64,000 bases of DNA, taken from assembly GCA_964017065.1 (NCBI GenBank), contig OZ024786.1:11226578-11290577 (forward strand). Direction: 5' to 3'. The notes beneath the pieces are model-generated. The model ran no database searches and was not told the DNA's origin. It saw only the letters and a list, made by a program, of their open reading frames with translations. Positions 1 to 11,073 of this stretch are shown here, piece by piece (the first letter of the stretch is position 1; each line of letters begins with the position of its first letter). The translations under genes and the position numbers were made by a program. Origin of the DNA: Haliclona indistincta. Lineage: Eukaryota > Porifera > Demospongiae > Haplosclerida > Chalinidae.

Positions 1-62
1 GAAATTCTACAAAGTCTAGCGAGTCTTCTTCGAGTGCTGATGCATTGGATGCACGTTCCTGG
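1..62 (+). CDS. possible 3' end of an upstream gene (partial)
   Basis: The window opens in sequence that can be read from base 3 as a short hydrophilic serine- and acid-rich tail ending ...ADALDARSW followed by TAA at 60-62, which looks like a natural C-terminus. Alternatively frame 1 is open to a possible splice donor (CTG|GTAAGAG near 60). The two readings cannot both be right and neither has homology I recognise. No function is assigned. Confidence 0.22.
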
Positions 63-588
63 TAAGAGTAACGTGCACAATGGGCGTGTCAACCATCCTT
101 CACGGGTTATGGTGTATTACTACATGTAACGTAATCGATAGAAAATGGCATAGTTTCATGTAGACACATCAAACAAAGTTAAAGACTGTCCTGGGCACAC
201 TTGCTTCCCAGATGTGCTTGCTCAAAGATTGAATCCGATATTGAGATGCTTATTATGGTCAGTTTCTAGATTTCATCAAAGTTCAGTATAGACGGAACAA
301 CTGTCTTGGCAGTGAAGTTATGTGTACTATGGATTATGAAAACACATCTATAGTAAGAAATGCACCGATTAGTAGCATAACTATTATTGGCAATGATGCA
401 GGCTACTAAGAAATTCAACAGTAGCACAAACGAATGCTAAAAAGACATTCTTGTCAACATAACACATGTAAAATGATGACTACTAACATTCAAACCAGTT
501 ATGGACAATATTCAGTGCCTATTTTAACCAAACAATAAGCTAAAAAGAAAAAAACTAAATGTTTCAAGCATCCATCGTCTCTAAACAA
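63..588. other. AT-rich intergenic stretch, nothing recognised
   Basis: I see no open frame, RNA gene or clear repeat. It lies downstream of the first transporter copy and presumably contains its old 3' flank. Confidence 0.5.
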
Positions 589-2144
589 CTATGATAACGC
601 AGCAATGTTGTATGTACTCATGGTTTGGTAAAATAATCGACGTTCTTGCATATACTCCTCCTCCTGGTCTAACCACCTCTCATGAGTGTCCTCAATCATT
701 CCCTGCACATTGATTATCTCGTCTCGCTGTCGGTAGCGGTAACGTCTGGACACACATGAAAACAGCACAAGAGACACAAGGATCAGAAACCCCTTCACTC
801 CTTCATAGATCAGCCAGGACCTCCTCTCAATGATGAGATTGTCTAGAATGCTTACTAGGCACCTGATGCTGAAGGTGGCATACCACAGACCAATGAGCAG
901 CCCCTGGGTAGTGCGAGGAGCCTGGGCACAGATAAACTCAAACACTGTCATGGAGACAAGCAGAGAAGAGAGACCATTGAGGAGCTGAGGAATGATGAAC
1001 CACAGGTAGGTGCTGTCAACCAGGTCATTGTACTGATGACAATCAAGAATGTTCAAAGAGAGGAAAAATTCACAGCCAGCACGAATAACAAAACATTGTG
1101 AACTAGGAAGATATCTTGTTTCATTAGCATTAACAGTGTGATGATGCTGCCAGTATGTGGTGTCATGGTTAACAACCACTATGATATACAAGACTACTTG
1201 AAGTAGTGAGAGGTACAGACCTATCCACATTTTTGTCAGCATTCGAACATTCTTCACTCTTGGAAACACTTTCATAATCACCAGTCGATACAGTGGTATA
1301 CCAACTACTGAGACAAGAGTGCTCAAGTGGAGTGGATTGGTCACAATCAGTAGCAGTACTGGTAGTGAAGGACAGCTGGTCCTCTGGAGCTGTTCTGGAG
1401 CTGAGTAGCCATCTCCTGCTAGATGGTATCCAAACAGACACAGGAGGAGTGGTATGATGCGTAGGAACGTCTTAGTGTCCTCCACCTCCTCATTGGTGAA
1501 TGGTCCTCTATATTTGTTCTCCATGGCTTGGAGGTGTGTATGCCGAATATACCACCCGAGGTCGAGGTCAGAGGAAGTTTGCAGCCGAGATAAACCCCGA
1601 GCGAAGCGAGGGGTTTATCGAGGCTGCAAACTTCCGATGACCTGTTAGCCACAACATAAAACAATGCCAAACTGCCAAGATTCTGAGCCCAGTAGTACCA
1701 GTGGATGAAAGCAATCAGTTTTGGTGTGGGAGCCTCTAGTAACTGATCCAGTCCAAACTGAATGGCATTAGCCTGAAACAACCCTAGTCCAATAGTATAA
1801 ACTATGAGTATTATTATAAGAGCGATATTGCCGATTTCATATGGTTGATATATCGAAACACTCTTAAATGTTGCTATAGTTAACCCTTTAAAGGCTATGA
1901 TTACACAAGCAGCAAGAATGAAAAAACAGTAAGAAATCATAAGACCACGATACTTGGAGAGATAGACATCAGTCAGATGACCAATGACTGGATAAAACAA
2001 GAACAGCAGTGCTAGCCCAGTGAGAGAAAAAAGCCTCCTCACGAAATCTGCTGCAAGCAATTGTAGATATTCCTTTCGATTGATGTGGTAAAATTCTACC
2101 ACCAGACAACAGACAATCACTAGCAGAGAACCACGTAGCTTCAT
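589..2144 (-). pseudogene. POT/SLC15-like transporter, copy A, internally deleted
   Basis: This is the first of three tandem carriers. The start is set at the ATG at 2144 (MKLRGSLLVIVCC), which aligns with copies B and C. The N-terminal half (first membrane segments, through YYWAQNLGSLALFYVV) runs to about 1650 and the C-terminal half (ENKYRGPFTNEEVEDTKTF to the end) resumes near 1524, but in a different reading frame. Relative to copy B roughly 105 codons are missing: the sixth membrane segment and the long cytoplasmic loop. They are replaced by about 110 bp carrying a foldback hairpin. The rest is still close to the other copies, including the POT-family motif EFICAQAPRTTQGLL, so the break is probably recent. 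The intact family imports small peptides or related solutes with protons; this copy is very unlikely to do so. An intron removing the insert cannot be excluded, but the missing codons remain missing. Confidence 0.78.
1566..1644. repeat. foldback hairpin inside copy A
   Basis: Two arms of about 34 bp (1566-1599 and 1611-1644) are inverted copies with about four mismatches around the loop GAGCGAAGCGA. The arm core is GGAAGTTTGCAGCC plus GATAAACCCC. No target duplication is obvious. It sits exactly at the deletion junction of the transporter. Confidence 0.85.
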
Positions 2145-2390
2145 GTTGCAGCACAGTGAATGTAGCATTGATCTAACTAAACTGTACTTGTTGCTGTCGT
2201 GTACTGATTTTAAACGATTATGCAAATCCCTGCTCTTGACGTATAGCAAACTGAAAAATAACTTGATATGTAGTGCATAGTTGAATGACCGCGTGAACAC
2301 GATCGTGAAACCATGAAGCTTATAACATGACCCCAAGAACAGATACGTGTGGACTGAAGTGAGTTCAAAGAATAGCAAAGAATTGAGAAA

Positions 2391-2567
2391 GGGGTCACTT
2401 CGCTCCTGCAATTTTTGGCTCTACTCAGTCAAACATTACTGAAACTCAATGAGAATTGTTGTGTATGATATTTGATCATTCTGCTTGCTGTATATAAAGT
2501 TCTATAGGTATGGTTGAATTGTAGCAAGTTGAAAACCGTTCAAAAATTGCAGGAGCAACGTGGCCCC
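2391..2567. mobile_element. small MITE with ~27-bp inverted ends
   Basis: The left end GGGGTCACTTCGCTCCTGCA and the inverted right end (GGGGCCACGTTGCTCCTGCA when reversed) match with a few mismatches, continuing into AATTTTTG. The element is 177 bp and lies about 250 bp upstream of the copy A start. I could not define a target duplication, so the superfamily is open. Confidence 0.6.
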
Positions 2568-3953
2568 ATTTTTCAAATCCGTTCAAAATCAAATCAAGGT
2601 TGTGACTTCGTACTTTGTTGAATTGAATTCACTTATTATCGCTACTCCAGTACAGACTTATGTTAATGAAAGTACTTTTCGAAGATCAAACGAATGACAC
2701 AGATTGTGCTATAAGATAATGAAACGACTATTTGAGTATTGTTGTGTATACAATAAGTCACCACAATGAATAATAATAATTATACCCAAAAAGCGAAAAT
2801 AATCAATTCAACAGCAAGGGCATTACAATGACTGATTTGGGTCATAAGGTGTATCCGAACTGGCATTCCAATGTGCATAGAAACCGCATTCAATGTGGGT
2901 TTGGCTCCGTCTGAACTGCACACAAATTTTCAGTTCCGGATTCAATGTGTATTCGTCCCAATGCACTTTCATATGTGGTTTTAAGTCGATCGTAACTGAA
3001 TTGAGTCTGGGTGTGGACTCGGTCACGTGGCATGCTTTGTGAAGACAGCTAACTTGAGCGCTGACTAAGACCGCCCTAGTGTGCGCTGTAAGTAAAACAA
3101 GGCAAAAGACACATCAGGCTTGCACAGGTATGTGACTAGGCTAGTTTGTTTTTCAGCAAACATCGCTTACGTCACATGATGTGATTGACGCCAGCAACTG
3201 GCTTGATCTTGTTCCAGTACGGACGTGCTCGATGCAGCTTGAATCAGTTTGATCCGAATCAGAGTCAATGCGAATTGAAACCGCTTTGTAGTGCAGATAC
3301 GCCTATAGACAGCTATACATTATAACACTTGGTTCACATTAGTAACCCATATTGGTTTTTTGTACAGCATGCACTGGTCACATGCAAGCAAGAGCATACT
3401 GAGCCAGCAAAGCTAGAGACTAGGACATCTTCGTTATTGCACGTACACCTTTGCTGGACACAACATTTTCTTCGGTTCAAGTTATAAGAAAAATTACTCC
3501 TCAGATGATCAAGAGTGTGCAGGTGTATTGCGATCGTTTATTCTCTCGAGCATTGATTCTGATGTAGTACATGGCTCCTCTCCGATTGACTCGATGTTAA
3601 GAACAATTGCTACGGCATAACTTAATTTATTTCAACTCTGCACCTTACGTGGTGTGTTTCACAATAATAATAATAATAATAACAATAATAATAATAATAG
3701 TACACTGTGAGTGTGGATTACTCTTGATTTGTGCACTCAAAGCATATCGTGCATGTTCAGACTGCTTCACACTAGACATGCGACCTGAGTCAACAAGGGT
3801 CAACCTGGCTTTGCGAAGCCGGCTAGGCTAGCACGGTTCGGCTCAAATTGGATAGCATTTACTCCTACAAACAAGATTAAGTTACAAACCAATAACAGTA
3901 AGTAAAGAATCTATACAAGATGTTTTTAAAACGCAATAATGTACTTATGATAG
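2568..3953. other. intergenic region between copies A and B
   Basis: There is no convincing gene. The stretch at about 2848-3305 has loosely inverted ends (GGTGTATCCGAACTGG against GGCGTATCTGCACTACA reversed) and may be an old MITE. An imperfect AAT microsatellite occupies 3662-3700. Confidence 0.4.
3662..3700. repeat. AAT microsatellite
   Basis: About thirteen AAT units with one AAC interruption. Confidence 0.9.
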
Positions 3954-5687
3954 CTAAGTAGTATTGTATGATTTGATGGTTTCATAGAATAATCTTCGCT
4001 CTTCCATATACTCCTCTTCCTGGTCTAACCACCTCTCATGAGTGTCCTCGATCATTGCCTGCACATTGACTATCTCGTCTCGCTGTCGGTAGCGGTAACG
4101 TCTGGACACACATGAGAACAGCACAAGAGACACAAGGATCAGAAACCCCTTCACTCCTTCATAGATCAGCCAGGACCTCCTCTCAATGATGAGAATGTCT
4201 AGAACGGCTACTACTAGGTACCTTATGCTGAAGGTGGCATACCACAGACCAATGAGCAGCCCCTGGGTAGTGCGAGGAGCCTGGGCACAGATGAACTCAA
4301 ATACTGTCATGGAGACAAGCAGAGAAGAGAGACCATTGAGGAGCTGAGGAATGATGAACCACAGGTAGGTGTTGTCAACTGGATCATTGTACTGATGACA
4401 ATCTAAACTATGTGAGGCAAACATAAATTCACAACCAGTACGAATAATATAGCAAGGCTTATTAGGAAGATGATCTTTATAAAGAATAACAGTTTGATGT
4501 TGCTGCCAGTATGTGGTGTCATGGTTAACAACCACTATGATATACAAGACTACTTGAAGTAGTGAGAGGTACAGACCTATCCACATTTTTGTCAGCATTC
4601 GAACATTATTCAATCTTGGAAACACTTTCATAATCACCAGTCGATACAGTGGTATACCAACTACTGAGACAAGAGTGCTCAAGTGGAGTGGATTCGTTAC
4701 AATCAGTAGCAGTACTGGTAGTGAAGGACAGCTGGTCCTCTGGAGCTGATCTGGAGCTGAGTAGCCATCTCCTGCTAGATGGTATCCAAACAAACACAGA
4801 AGGAGTGGAAAGATACGAAAGAATGTCTTAGTGTCCTCCACCTCCTCATTGGTGAATGGTCCTCCATACTTGTTCTTACCCAGGTCAATACGACGTGGAA
4901 TATCCTCCTCCCAGTAGGTGAAGGCACTGCGATGCTCAGGGACCTTGTGCTTCCAAGAGTACTTGAGAACTTTGTAAATATTCTTGAATGGATTCAGACC
5001 AGCTTTCTGAATGTAGAAGTGTGTTTTCATTTTGCATAGTTTGATAAGTATTGTTGTGACAAGAACAGTCATTGCAATAATGATACAAACCACAAAGGTT
5101 AAGCTGACAACATTCCCATTCAATAATTCACTAATCCTGCCATTTGTCTTGTCATCAATAATACTCATTGAAAAAGCACTACCACCCAGAACATAGAAGA
5201 ACGCTAAACTGCCAACATTCTGAGCCCAGTAGTACCAGTGGATGAAAGCAATCAGTTTTGATGTAGAAGCCTCTAGTAACTGATCCAGTCCAAACTGAAT
5301 GCCATTAGCTTGAAACAATCCTAGTCCAATAATATAGACTAGGAATACTATGACATTGATGGCATAGAAGTACGCATGACTAGGCTGAAAGACATGAGAT
5401 TTCATAACAGATATTGCGATGGCAAAGCTCAAATAGACAGTGCTTAAACAGGCAAAAAGAATGAGAAAACCAAAGGAACAAACCAGGCTACGATACCTGG
5501 TCAGGTAGACATCTGTCAGGTGACCCACGAGTGGATAGAGTAAGAACAGTAGTCCTAGACCAGAGAAGAGCGATATATTAAATATCAAATTTTCCGAAAA
5601 GAGAATAATGTATTTTTGCCGAGTGACATTGCAAAATTCTACCACCAGACAGCAGACAATTACGAACAGAGAACCACGTAGCTTCAT
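3954..5687 (-). CDS. POT/SLC15-like peptide transporter, copy B
   Basis: Intact single-exon frame of 577 residues from the ATG at 5687 (the open frame reaches 5702, but only through a TTG). This is the usual size of a major-facilitator POT carrier. Visible features in order: first membrane helix LFVIVCCLVVEFC; second helix with the loop motif GHLTDVYLTRY; helices around residues 70-130; YYWAQNVGSLAFFY, typical of the family's fifth helix; a cytoplasmic loop with HRSAFTYWEEDIPRRIDLGK and YGGPFTNEEVEDTKTFF, also typical; then six further helices, with the POT signature EFICAQAPRTTQGLLIGLWY late in the protein; and an acidic, arginine-rich cytoplasmic tail. By family, it should be a proton-coupled carrier for di- or tripeptides or related solutes in the plasma or lysosomal membrane. 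Substrate cannot be read from sequence. It is a tandem paralogue of copies A and C, and the C-terminal half is better conserved among the three. Confidence 0.82.
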   Translation of the reverse strand: MKLRGSLFVIVCCLVVEFCNVTRQKYIILFSENLIFNISLFSGLGLLFLLYPLVGHLTDVYLTRYRSLVCSFGFLILFACLSTVYLSFAIAISVMKSHVFQPSHAYFYAINVIVFLVYIIGLGLFQANGIQFGLDQLLEASTSKLIAFIHWYYWAQNVGSLAFFYVLGGSAFSMSIIDDKTNGRISELLNGNVVSLTFVVCIIIAMTVLVTTILIKLCKMKTHFYIQKAGLNPFKNIYKVLKYSWKHKVPEHRSAFTYWEEDIPRRIDLGKNKYGGPFTNEEVEDTKTFFRIFPLLLCLFGYHLAGDGYSAPDQLQRTSCPSLPVLLLIVTNPLHLSTLVSVVGIPLYRLVIMKVFPRLNNVRMLTKMWIGLYLSLLQVVLYIIVVVNHDTTYWQQHQTVILYKDHLPNKPCYIIRTGCEFMFASHSLDCHQYNDPVDNTYLWFIIPQLLNGLSSLLVSMTVFEFICAQAPRTTQGLLIGLWYATFSIRYLVVAVLDILIIERRSWLIYEGVKGFLILVSLVLFSCVSRRYRYRQRDEIVNVQAMIEDTHERWLDQEEEYMEERRLFYETIKSYNTT

Positions 5688-5880
5688 GTTGAAATGTAAC
5701 AATCATGTTCTACTGATTATTTATGCACCAATGATGAGGCAGTTTGTTATACATCACATAACAATTAGTGTACACATGGTCAACTGAGATGCTCACACGT
5801 CAGCAGAACGAAAGTGCAAAAAAATTATGTGACCAAATTAGGGGTACTTTGGCATAATTTGATGAACCAAATGAAACTAA
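5688..5880. promoter_or_regulatory. 5' flank of copy B
   Basis: This is the presumed promoter and 5' UTR, bounded upstream by a Harbinger-like MITE whose target duplication begins at 5878. No specific site is recognised. Confidence 0.3.
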
Positions 5881-6413
5881 AGCGCCGTTTACACACCTAA
5901 TCTGGATATAATCTGGATCACTTCACGTTTACACGTGAACCAAAACGCAGGTGCTTTCGATGTGATAGAAGGACTATCTTGTGCATAGCAGAAGGGACAA
6001 CCTTGCTATACACTCCACGCTTGCTTTGTTGCAGCAATAAGGACCGGAATAGTCAACCAGCAAGCTTACTATTGGTAAAACAACTGCACGGCCGACAAAG
6101 TAGCCTACAATACGTCTAGATATTGGTTGTTTTGCTATTATAAGACCTGCCTCGGCTAGGAGACGATAGCTAGAGAGAACATGTATCGCCGTTCTTCTGC
6201 TGTGCAATGCTAACTACACTTCACCCAGAGAAGACTAGAAACAGCGCATTCAAACTCGCTTTATCACGTACAACTGTATACATGTGGGCCCAATCTGGAT
6301 TCAATCCACCTCCGGATGTGGATTGAACAATCCGGATTGAATCCGTATTTATTTGCCTCGCATTTACAACCAGGTCGATCTGGATTCAATCCAGGTTGGA
6401 GGTAAATGGGGCT
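5881..6413. mobile_element. PIF/Harbinger-like MITE, family 1, copy 1
   Basis: The 533-bp element starts AGCGCCGTTTACAC and ends with an inverted, mutated match (GGTAAATGGGGCT). It is flanked by the 3-bp duplication TAA (5878-5880 and 6414-6416), as expected for PIF/Harbinger. Subterminal regions hold several CTGGATTCAATCC-type motifs in both orientations. It is homologous over its length to the element at 23849-24422. No transposase frame, so non-autonomous. Confidence 0.82.
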
Positions 6414-6958
6414 TAAGATATGAAACAACAGTCCTTTACATACATATAACATCATTACGTGCATGAACATTACTTATGAGCCACTACATGACATTTGAAC
6501 GGAGGTATAGAAATTATGAATAAAGTTGTTGCAAGATGACGAAAAACTGAAGATTCTACAAAATAGAATATGGTACAAAAGAGAGGAATCAAACACAATT
6601 GAGAAAAAGGTGAATCTGGAATAAGACCAGGTTAGAACAGGAAGAACAGGTTCACCTATAGTACAGCTTATAATAATGTCAACTTAGGGGAGTCAATATT
6701 GAAACTTCTTATCGTGAACTTGTTTGTCAACGTTTTCATAAAAAGAGAGTCTATATAAACACAATGACTCAATGAGTAGATAAGGCACATCTGCACACCG
6801 CACTGCATTGTCTCAAGCTATCAACTATGTCTTGAGTAACACATTTGTTGTTTACTTGTCGGTTTAAGAAAAAGATTGAGATCGTGTGATAATACAAGAC
6901 ACAACTATTGATCTCGTCTGAGTATCTAAGTGATTCGGACTCGTTTTGTCGACAGTAA
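6414..6958. other. intergenic, nothing recognised
   Basis: AT-rich sequence between two MITEs in the copy B-C spacer. No gene or repeat seen. Confidence 0.4.
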
Positions 6959-7418
6959 AGGCCTTTTCACACTGGAGTCTGTTATGATGCGCATTGGCAC
7001 CTGTCGAGAACCGTTCACTATCGGTGTGAATTGAATGCGCATCGGGAGCGTTCACACTAGACATCTGGAAGCACAATTAGAACGCCGTTTAGGTCACGTG
7101 TTGCAGTAGCTGTACCCCTATACTGCTTCCACAGCAGTGCTTGTGGGCAGGAAACACTGCCAGAGGACCAATACACGAGCGTCGAGGACAGAGAGACAGA
7201 CGATCGCCTTCCCAGCAGCCATTGTTCGAAAACGTGTGTTCATGACTTCCGGTATCGCCCACACGATTCGGTACGATTCGGTGCGATGCGGTTGGATGCA
7301 CTTCGAACCACATTGCGAGGTGGATTGACTCGATGCGCATTCATTTAATGCGCATCGGACGAAGTACAGTGTGAACGCACCCAATTCGCATTGAAAATTT
7401 GCCAGTGTGAAAAGGCCT
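6959..7418. mobile_element. PIF/Harbinger-like MITE, family 2
   Basis: The 460-bp element has perfect inverted ends AGGCCTTTTCACACTGG and a TAA duplication at 6956-6958 and 7419-7421. The interior has repeated GATGCGCATT motifs in inverted pairs near both ends. Short open frames inside it are not credible genes. Confidence 0.88.
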
Positions 7419-7664
7419 TAAGATGTAGCAAGGTGACACTAAAGATAACATATTCCACTGATTGGATCCAATGATTAGACGCCACGTTCCCAGTATTATT
7501 TGCTATGCTACGTTCAAACACAAAAATATATTGACTTCAATGAACACTTACAAGAGTATATCTGTTCTAAATACTGCTAAAAGACACTACAGGTTAACTA
7601 CACATGTGTACTAAGATCGATAAGAAAAGAAATCTTTACTTGGAGATGTCAAGAAGAAATATTC

Positions 7665-9416
7665 TCAAGACAGTGGAGCAGTATTGAACGTCCTAAACGA
7701 CTGATAAAATGCTCTCCGTTCTTCCATATACTCCTCCTCCTGGTCTAACCACCTCTCATGAGTATCTTCAATCATTGCCTGCACATTGACTACCTCGTCT
7801 CGCTGTCGGTAGTGGTAACGTCTGGACACACATGAGAACAGCACAAGAGACACCAGGATCAGAAACCCCCTCACTCCTTCATAGACCAGCCAATGCCTTC
7901 TTTCGGTATTGTAATAAGTGTCTATATTTTGTACAACAAGATACCTGATGCTGAAGGTGGCATACCATAGACCAATGAGCAGCCCCTGGGTAGTGCGAGG
8001 AGCCTGGGCACTGATGAACTCAAACACTGTCATGGAGACAAGAAGAGAAGAGAGACCATTGAGGAGCTGAGGAATGATGAACCACAGGTAGGTGTTGTCA
8101 ACTGGGTCATTGTACTGATGACAATCAGAACTACTAACTGATGCAAATATCAATCTACAGCGAGTACGGATAGTGTAGCACAGACTGGTGGGAGACATCG
8201 CATAAATAGCAGTGTGATGTTGCTGCCAGTATGTGGTGTCATGGTTAACAACCACTATGATATACAAGACTACTTGAAGTAACGAAAGGCACAGGCCTAT
8301 CCACATTTTTGTCAGCATTCGAACATTCTTCACTCTTGGAAACACTTTCATAATCACCAGTCGATACAGTGGTATACCAACTACTGAGACAAGAGTGCTC
8401 AAGTGGAGTGGATTAGCCACAATCAGTAGCAGTACAGGTAGTGAAGGACAGCTGGTCCTCTGGAGCTGTTCTGGAGCTGAGTAGCCTTCTCCTGCTAGAT
8501 GGTATCCAAACAGACACAGGAGGAGCGGAAAGATACGAAAGAATGTCTTAGTGTCCTCCACCTCCTCATTCGTGAATGGTCCTCCATACTTGTTCTTTCC
8601 CAGGTCAATACGACGTGGAATATCCTCCTCCCAGTAGGTGAAGGCACTGCGATGCTCAGGGACCTTGTGCTTCAAAGAATACTTGAGAACTTTGTACATA
8701 TTTTTGAATGGATTAAGTCCAGCTTTCTCAATATAGAAATGCATTTTTGTAGCACAAAATGTGATAAGTACTACAGTGATGGGAACAACAGATGCAATAA
8801 TTGCATAAGCTATAAATATTAAGATGAAAGTGTTTCCATGAAGAACTCGATTAATACAATCATTTGTATTCTCATCAGCTGTATCTATAATTAAAATGTT
8901 ACCAAACGAGACATAGAAGAATGCCAAAGTACCAACATTCTGAGCCCAGTAGTACCAGTGGATGAAAGCAATCAGTTTTGGTGTAGGAGCCTCTAGTAAC
9001 TGATCCAGTCCAAACTGAATGGCATTAGCCTGAAACAATCCTAGTCCAACAATATAAACTAAGAATAGTACAATAGCCATGACATATAAGTAAGCATGGC
9101 TGGGCTGAAAAATAGGTTTTCCTATAGCACCTTTCATTAGCAAAGCAATCATAATGGCGAAATAAAGAACAATTAAAAAGCCGACAAGAATGAGAAAAAT
9201 GAACGAACATTTCAGGCTACGATACCTGGTCAGGTAGACATCTGTCAGGTGACCCACGAGTGGATAGAAAAGGAACAATATTCCCAACCCAGTGAGAACA
9301 GATACTTTATATATTGGTCTTCCTGTGAAGAGTAAAATGTACTCTTGCCGAGTGATGTTGCAAAATTCTACCGCTAGACAGCAGACAATCACTAGAAGAG
9401 AACCACGTAACCTCAT
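7665..9416 (-). CDS. POT/SLC15-like peptide transporter, copy C
   Basis: Intact single-exon frame of 583 residues. The ATG at 9416 (MRLRGSLLVIVCC) is preferred because it aligns with the other copies; the frame opens further upstream only via TTG. The layout matches copy B: about six N-terminal helices including GHLTDVYLTRY and YYWAQNVGTLAFFY, a central loop with EHRSAFTYWEEDIPRR and YGGPFTNEEVEDTKTFF, then six helices with EFISAQAPRTTQGLL and a long acidic tail ending APLS. The extracellular loop after the ninth helix (RCRLIFASVSSSDCHQYND region) is the most divergent part among copies, so it may be where substrate or partner preference differs. The family role is proton-coupled import of small peptides or related solutes; the actual substrate is unknown. 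Confidence 0.82.
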   Translation of the reverse strand: MRLRGSLLVIVCCLAVEFCNITRQEYILLFTGRPIYKVSVLTGLGILFLFYPLVGHLTDVYLTRYRSLKCSFIFLILVGFLIVLYFAIMIALLMKGAIGKPIFQPSHAYLYVMAIVLFLVYIVGLGLFQANAIQFGLDQLLEAPTPKLIAFIHWYYWAQNVGTLAFFYVSFGNILIIDTADENTNDCINRVLHGNTFILIFIAYAIIASVVPITVVLITFCATKMHFYIEKAGLNPFKNMYKVLKYSLKHKVPEHRSAFTYWEEDIPRRIDLGKNKYGGPFTNEEVEDTKTFFRIFPLLLCLFGYHLAGEGYSAPEQLQRTSCPSLPVLLLIVANPLHLSTLVSVVGIPLYRLVIMKVFPRVKNVRMLTKMWIGLCLSLLQVVLYIIVVVNHDTTYWQQHHTAIYAMSPTSLCYTIRTRCRLIFASVSSSDCHQYNDPVDNTYLWFIIPQLLNGLSSLLVSMTVFEFISAQAPRTTQGLLIGLWYATFSIRYLVVQNIDTYYNTERRHWLVYEGVRGFLILVSLVLFSCVSRRYHYRQRDEVVNVQAMIEDTHERWLDQEEEYMEERRAFYQSFRTFNTAPLS

Positions 9417-9758
9417 GATGAACTGCTCGTAAAACGATGCTGTCTTTGTACCAACTAGCAAAGGATCTTGTTGTTGTTTAGAGATACTTTCGAAACCATT
9501 TGACAGCTATATTGAATGCATGGACAACTAAATATATAACATGCAAACATTATATGGAAACCGAACACAATAAGTCACATCTAATCGAGTTATATGTGTG
9601 ACAGTGCATACTGTTTAACGAGGAAAATATTTAGGAAAAGAGGAAAAAGAGGAAAAGTAAATAGACCGTAACAATATGAAAGATGAACAAGAATCTGTTT
9701 TAAGAAATTGGCAGTATAGTGGTGTCTGCTATACATGTAATTAAAGCCTTCAGTTTCG

Positions 9759-10836
9759 TAATAGACGCAAGATAGTGTATTAGACGCAAGATAGTGTATT
9801 AGATGCAAGATAGTGTATTAGACGCAAGATAGTGTATTAGACACAAGATAGTGTATTAGATGCAAAATAGTGTATTAGATGCAAGATAGTGTATTAGACG
9901 CAAGATAGTGTATTAGACACAAGATAGTGTATTAGACGCAAGATAGTGTATTAGATACAAGATAGTGTATTAGATGCAAGATAGTGTATTAGACACAAGA
10001 TAGTGTATTAGACACAAGATAGTGTATTAGATGCAAAATAGTGTATTAGACGCAAGATAGTGTATTAGACGCAAGATAGTGTATTAGACACAAGATAGTG
10101 TATTAGACGCAAGATAGTGTATTAGATACAAGATAGTGTATTAGATGCAAGATAGTGTATTAGACACAAGATAGTGTATTAGACACAAGATAGTGCATTA
10201 GATGCAAGATAGTGTATTAGACGCAAGATAGTGTATTAGACGCAAGATAGTGTATTAGACGCAAGATAGTGTATTAGATGCAAGATAGTGTATTAGACAC
10301 AAGATAGTGTATTAGACACAAGATAGTGCATTAGATGCAAGATAGTGTATTAGACGCAAGATAGTGTATTAGACGCAAGATAGTGTATTAGACGCAAGAT
10401 AGTGTATTAGATGCAAGATAGTGTATTAGATGCAAGATAGTGTATTAGACGCAAGATAGTGTATTAGACGCAATATAGTGTATTAGACGCAAGATAGTGT
10501 ATTAGACGCACGATAGTGTATTAGACGCAATATAGTGTATTAGACGCAAGATAGTGTATTAGACGCAAGATAGTGTATTAGACGCAAGATAGTGTATTAG
10601 ATGCAAGATAGTGTATCAGACGCAAGATAATGTATTAGATACAAGATAGTGTATTAGACACAAGATAGTGTATTAGATACAAGATAGTGTATTAGACGCA
10701 AGATAGTGTATTAGACGCAAGATAGTGTATTAGATACAAGATAGTGTATTAGACGCAAGATAGTGTATTAGACGCAAGATAGTGTATTAGACACAAGATA
10801 GTGTATTAGACACAAGATAGTGTATTAGATACAAGA
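9759..10836. repeat. 19-bp minisatellite, about 57 units
   Basis: A near-perfect tandem array of the 19-mer GCAAGATAGTGTATTAGAC. Units differ mainly at two positions (GACGC, GATGC, GACAC, GATAC) plus rare variants (AAAATAG, GTGCATT). The order of variants itself repeats: nine-unit (171-bp) and then seven-unit (133-bp) blocks recur. It lies between transporter copy C and the visible end of PSMC1. Confidence 0.97.
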
Positions 10837-11073
10837 TGCACAATAGGAAATGTCAAAGAATGATTTGACGCAATTACAATAGTGAAAATAAACATACAAA
10901 ATTAATAATTGAGAGGGACTTACCTGAGACAGCGACGTACATGCACAATAATTATAAATAAACAAGAAAGCTTTGCTTGAGATGCAAAAATGCTACACTC
11001 TTACACAGGCTAAGCTATCGAGGTATTGTTACTTTGTGATTATGAATATTAGAAGAAATGTGTGTGGTGGTAC
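10837..11073. other. AT-rich spacer with a candidate splice donor
   Basis: On the minus strand GTCTCAG|GTAAGTC has the form of a 5' splice site, with the possible exon ending at 10924. It may belong to a 5' UTR exon of copy C, with the minisatellite in its intron. The sequence does not encode the expected continuation of PSMC1 (a lysine-threonine Walker A ending). Confidence 0.3.

Noticed and set aside
9759..10836. CRISPR-like array
   Set aside because: Units are contiguous 19-mers with no unique spacers, and the genome is eukaryotic.
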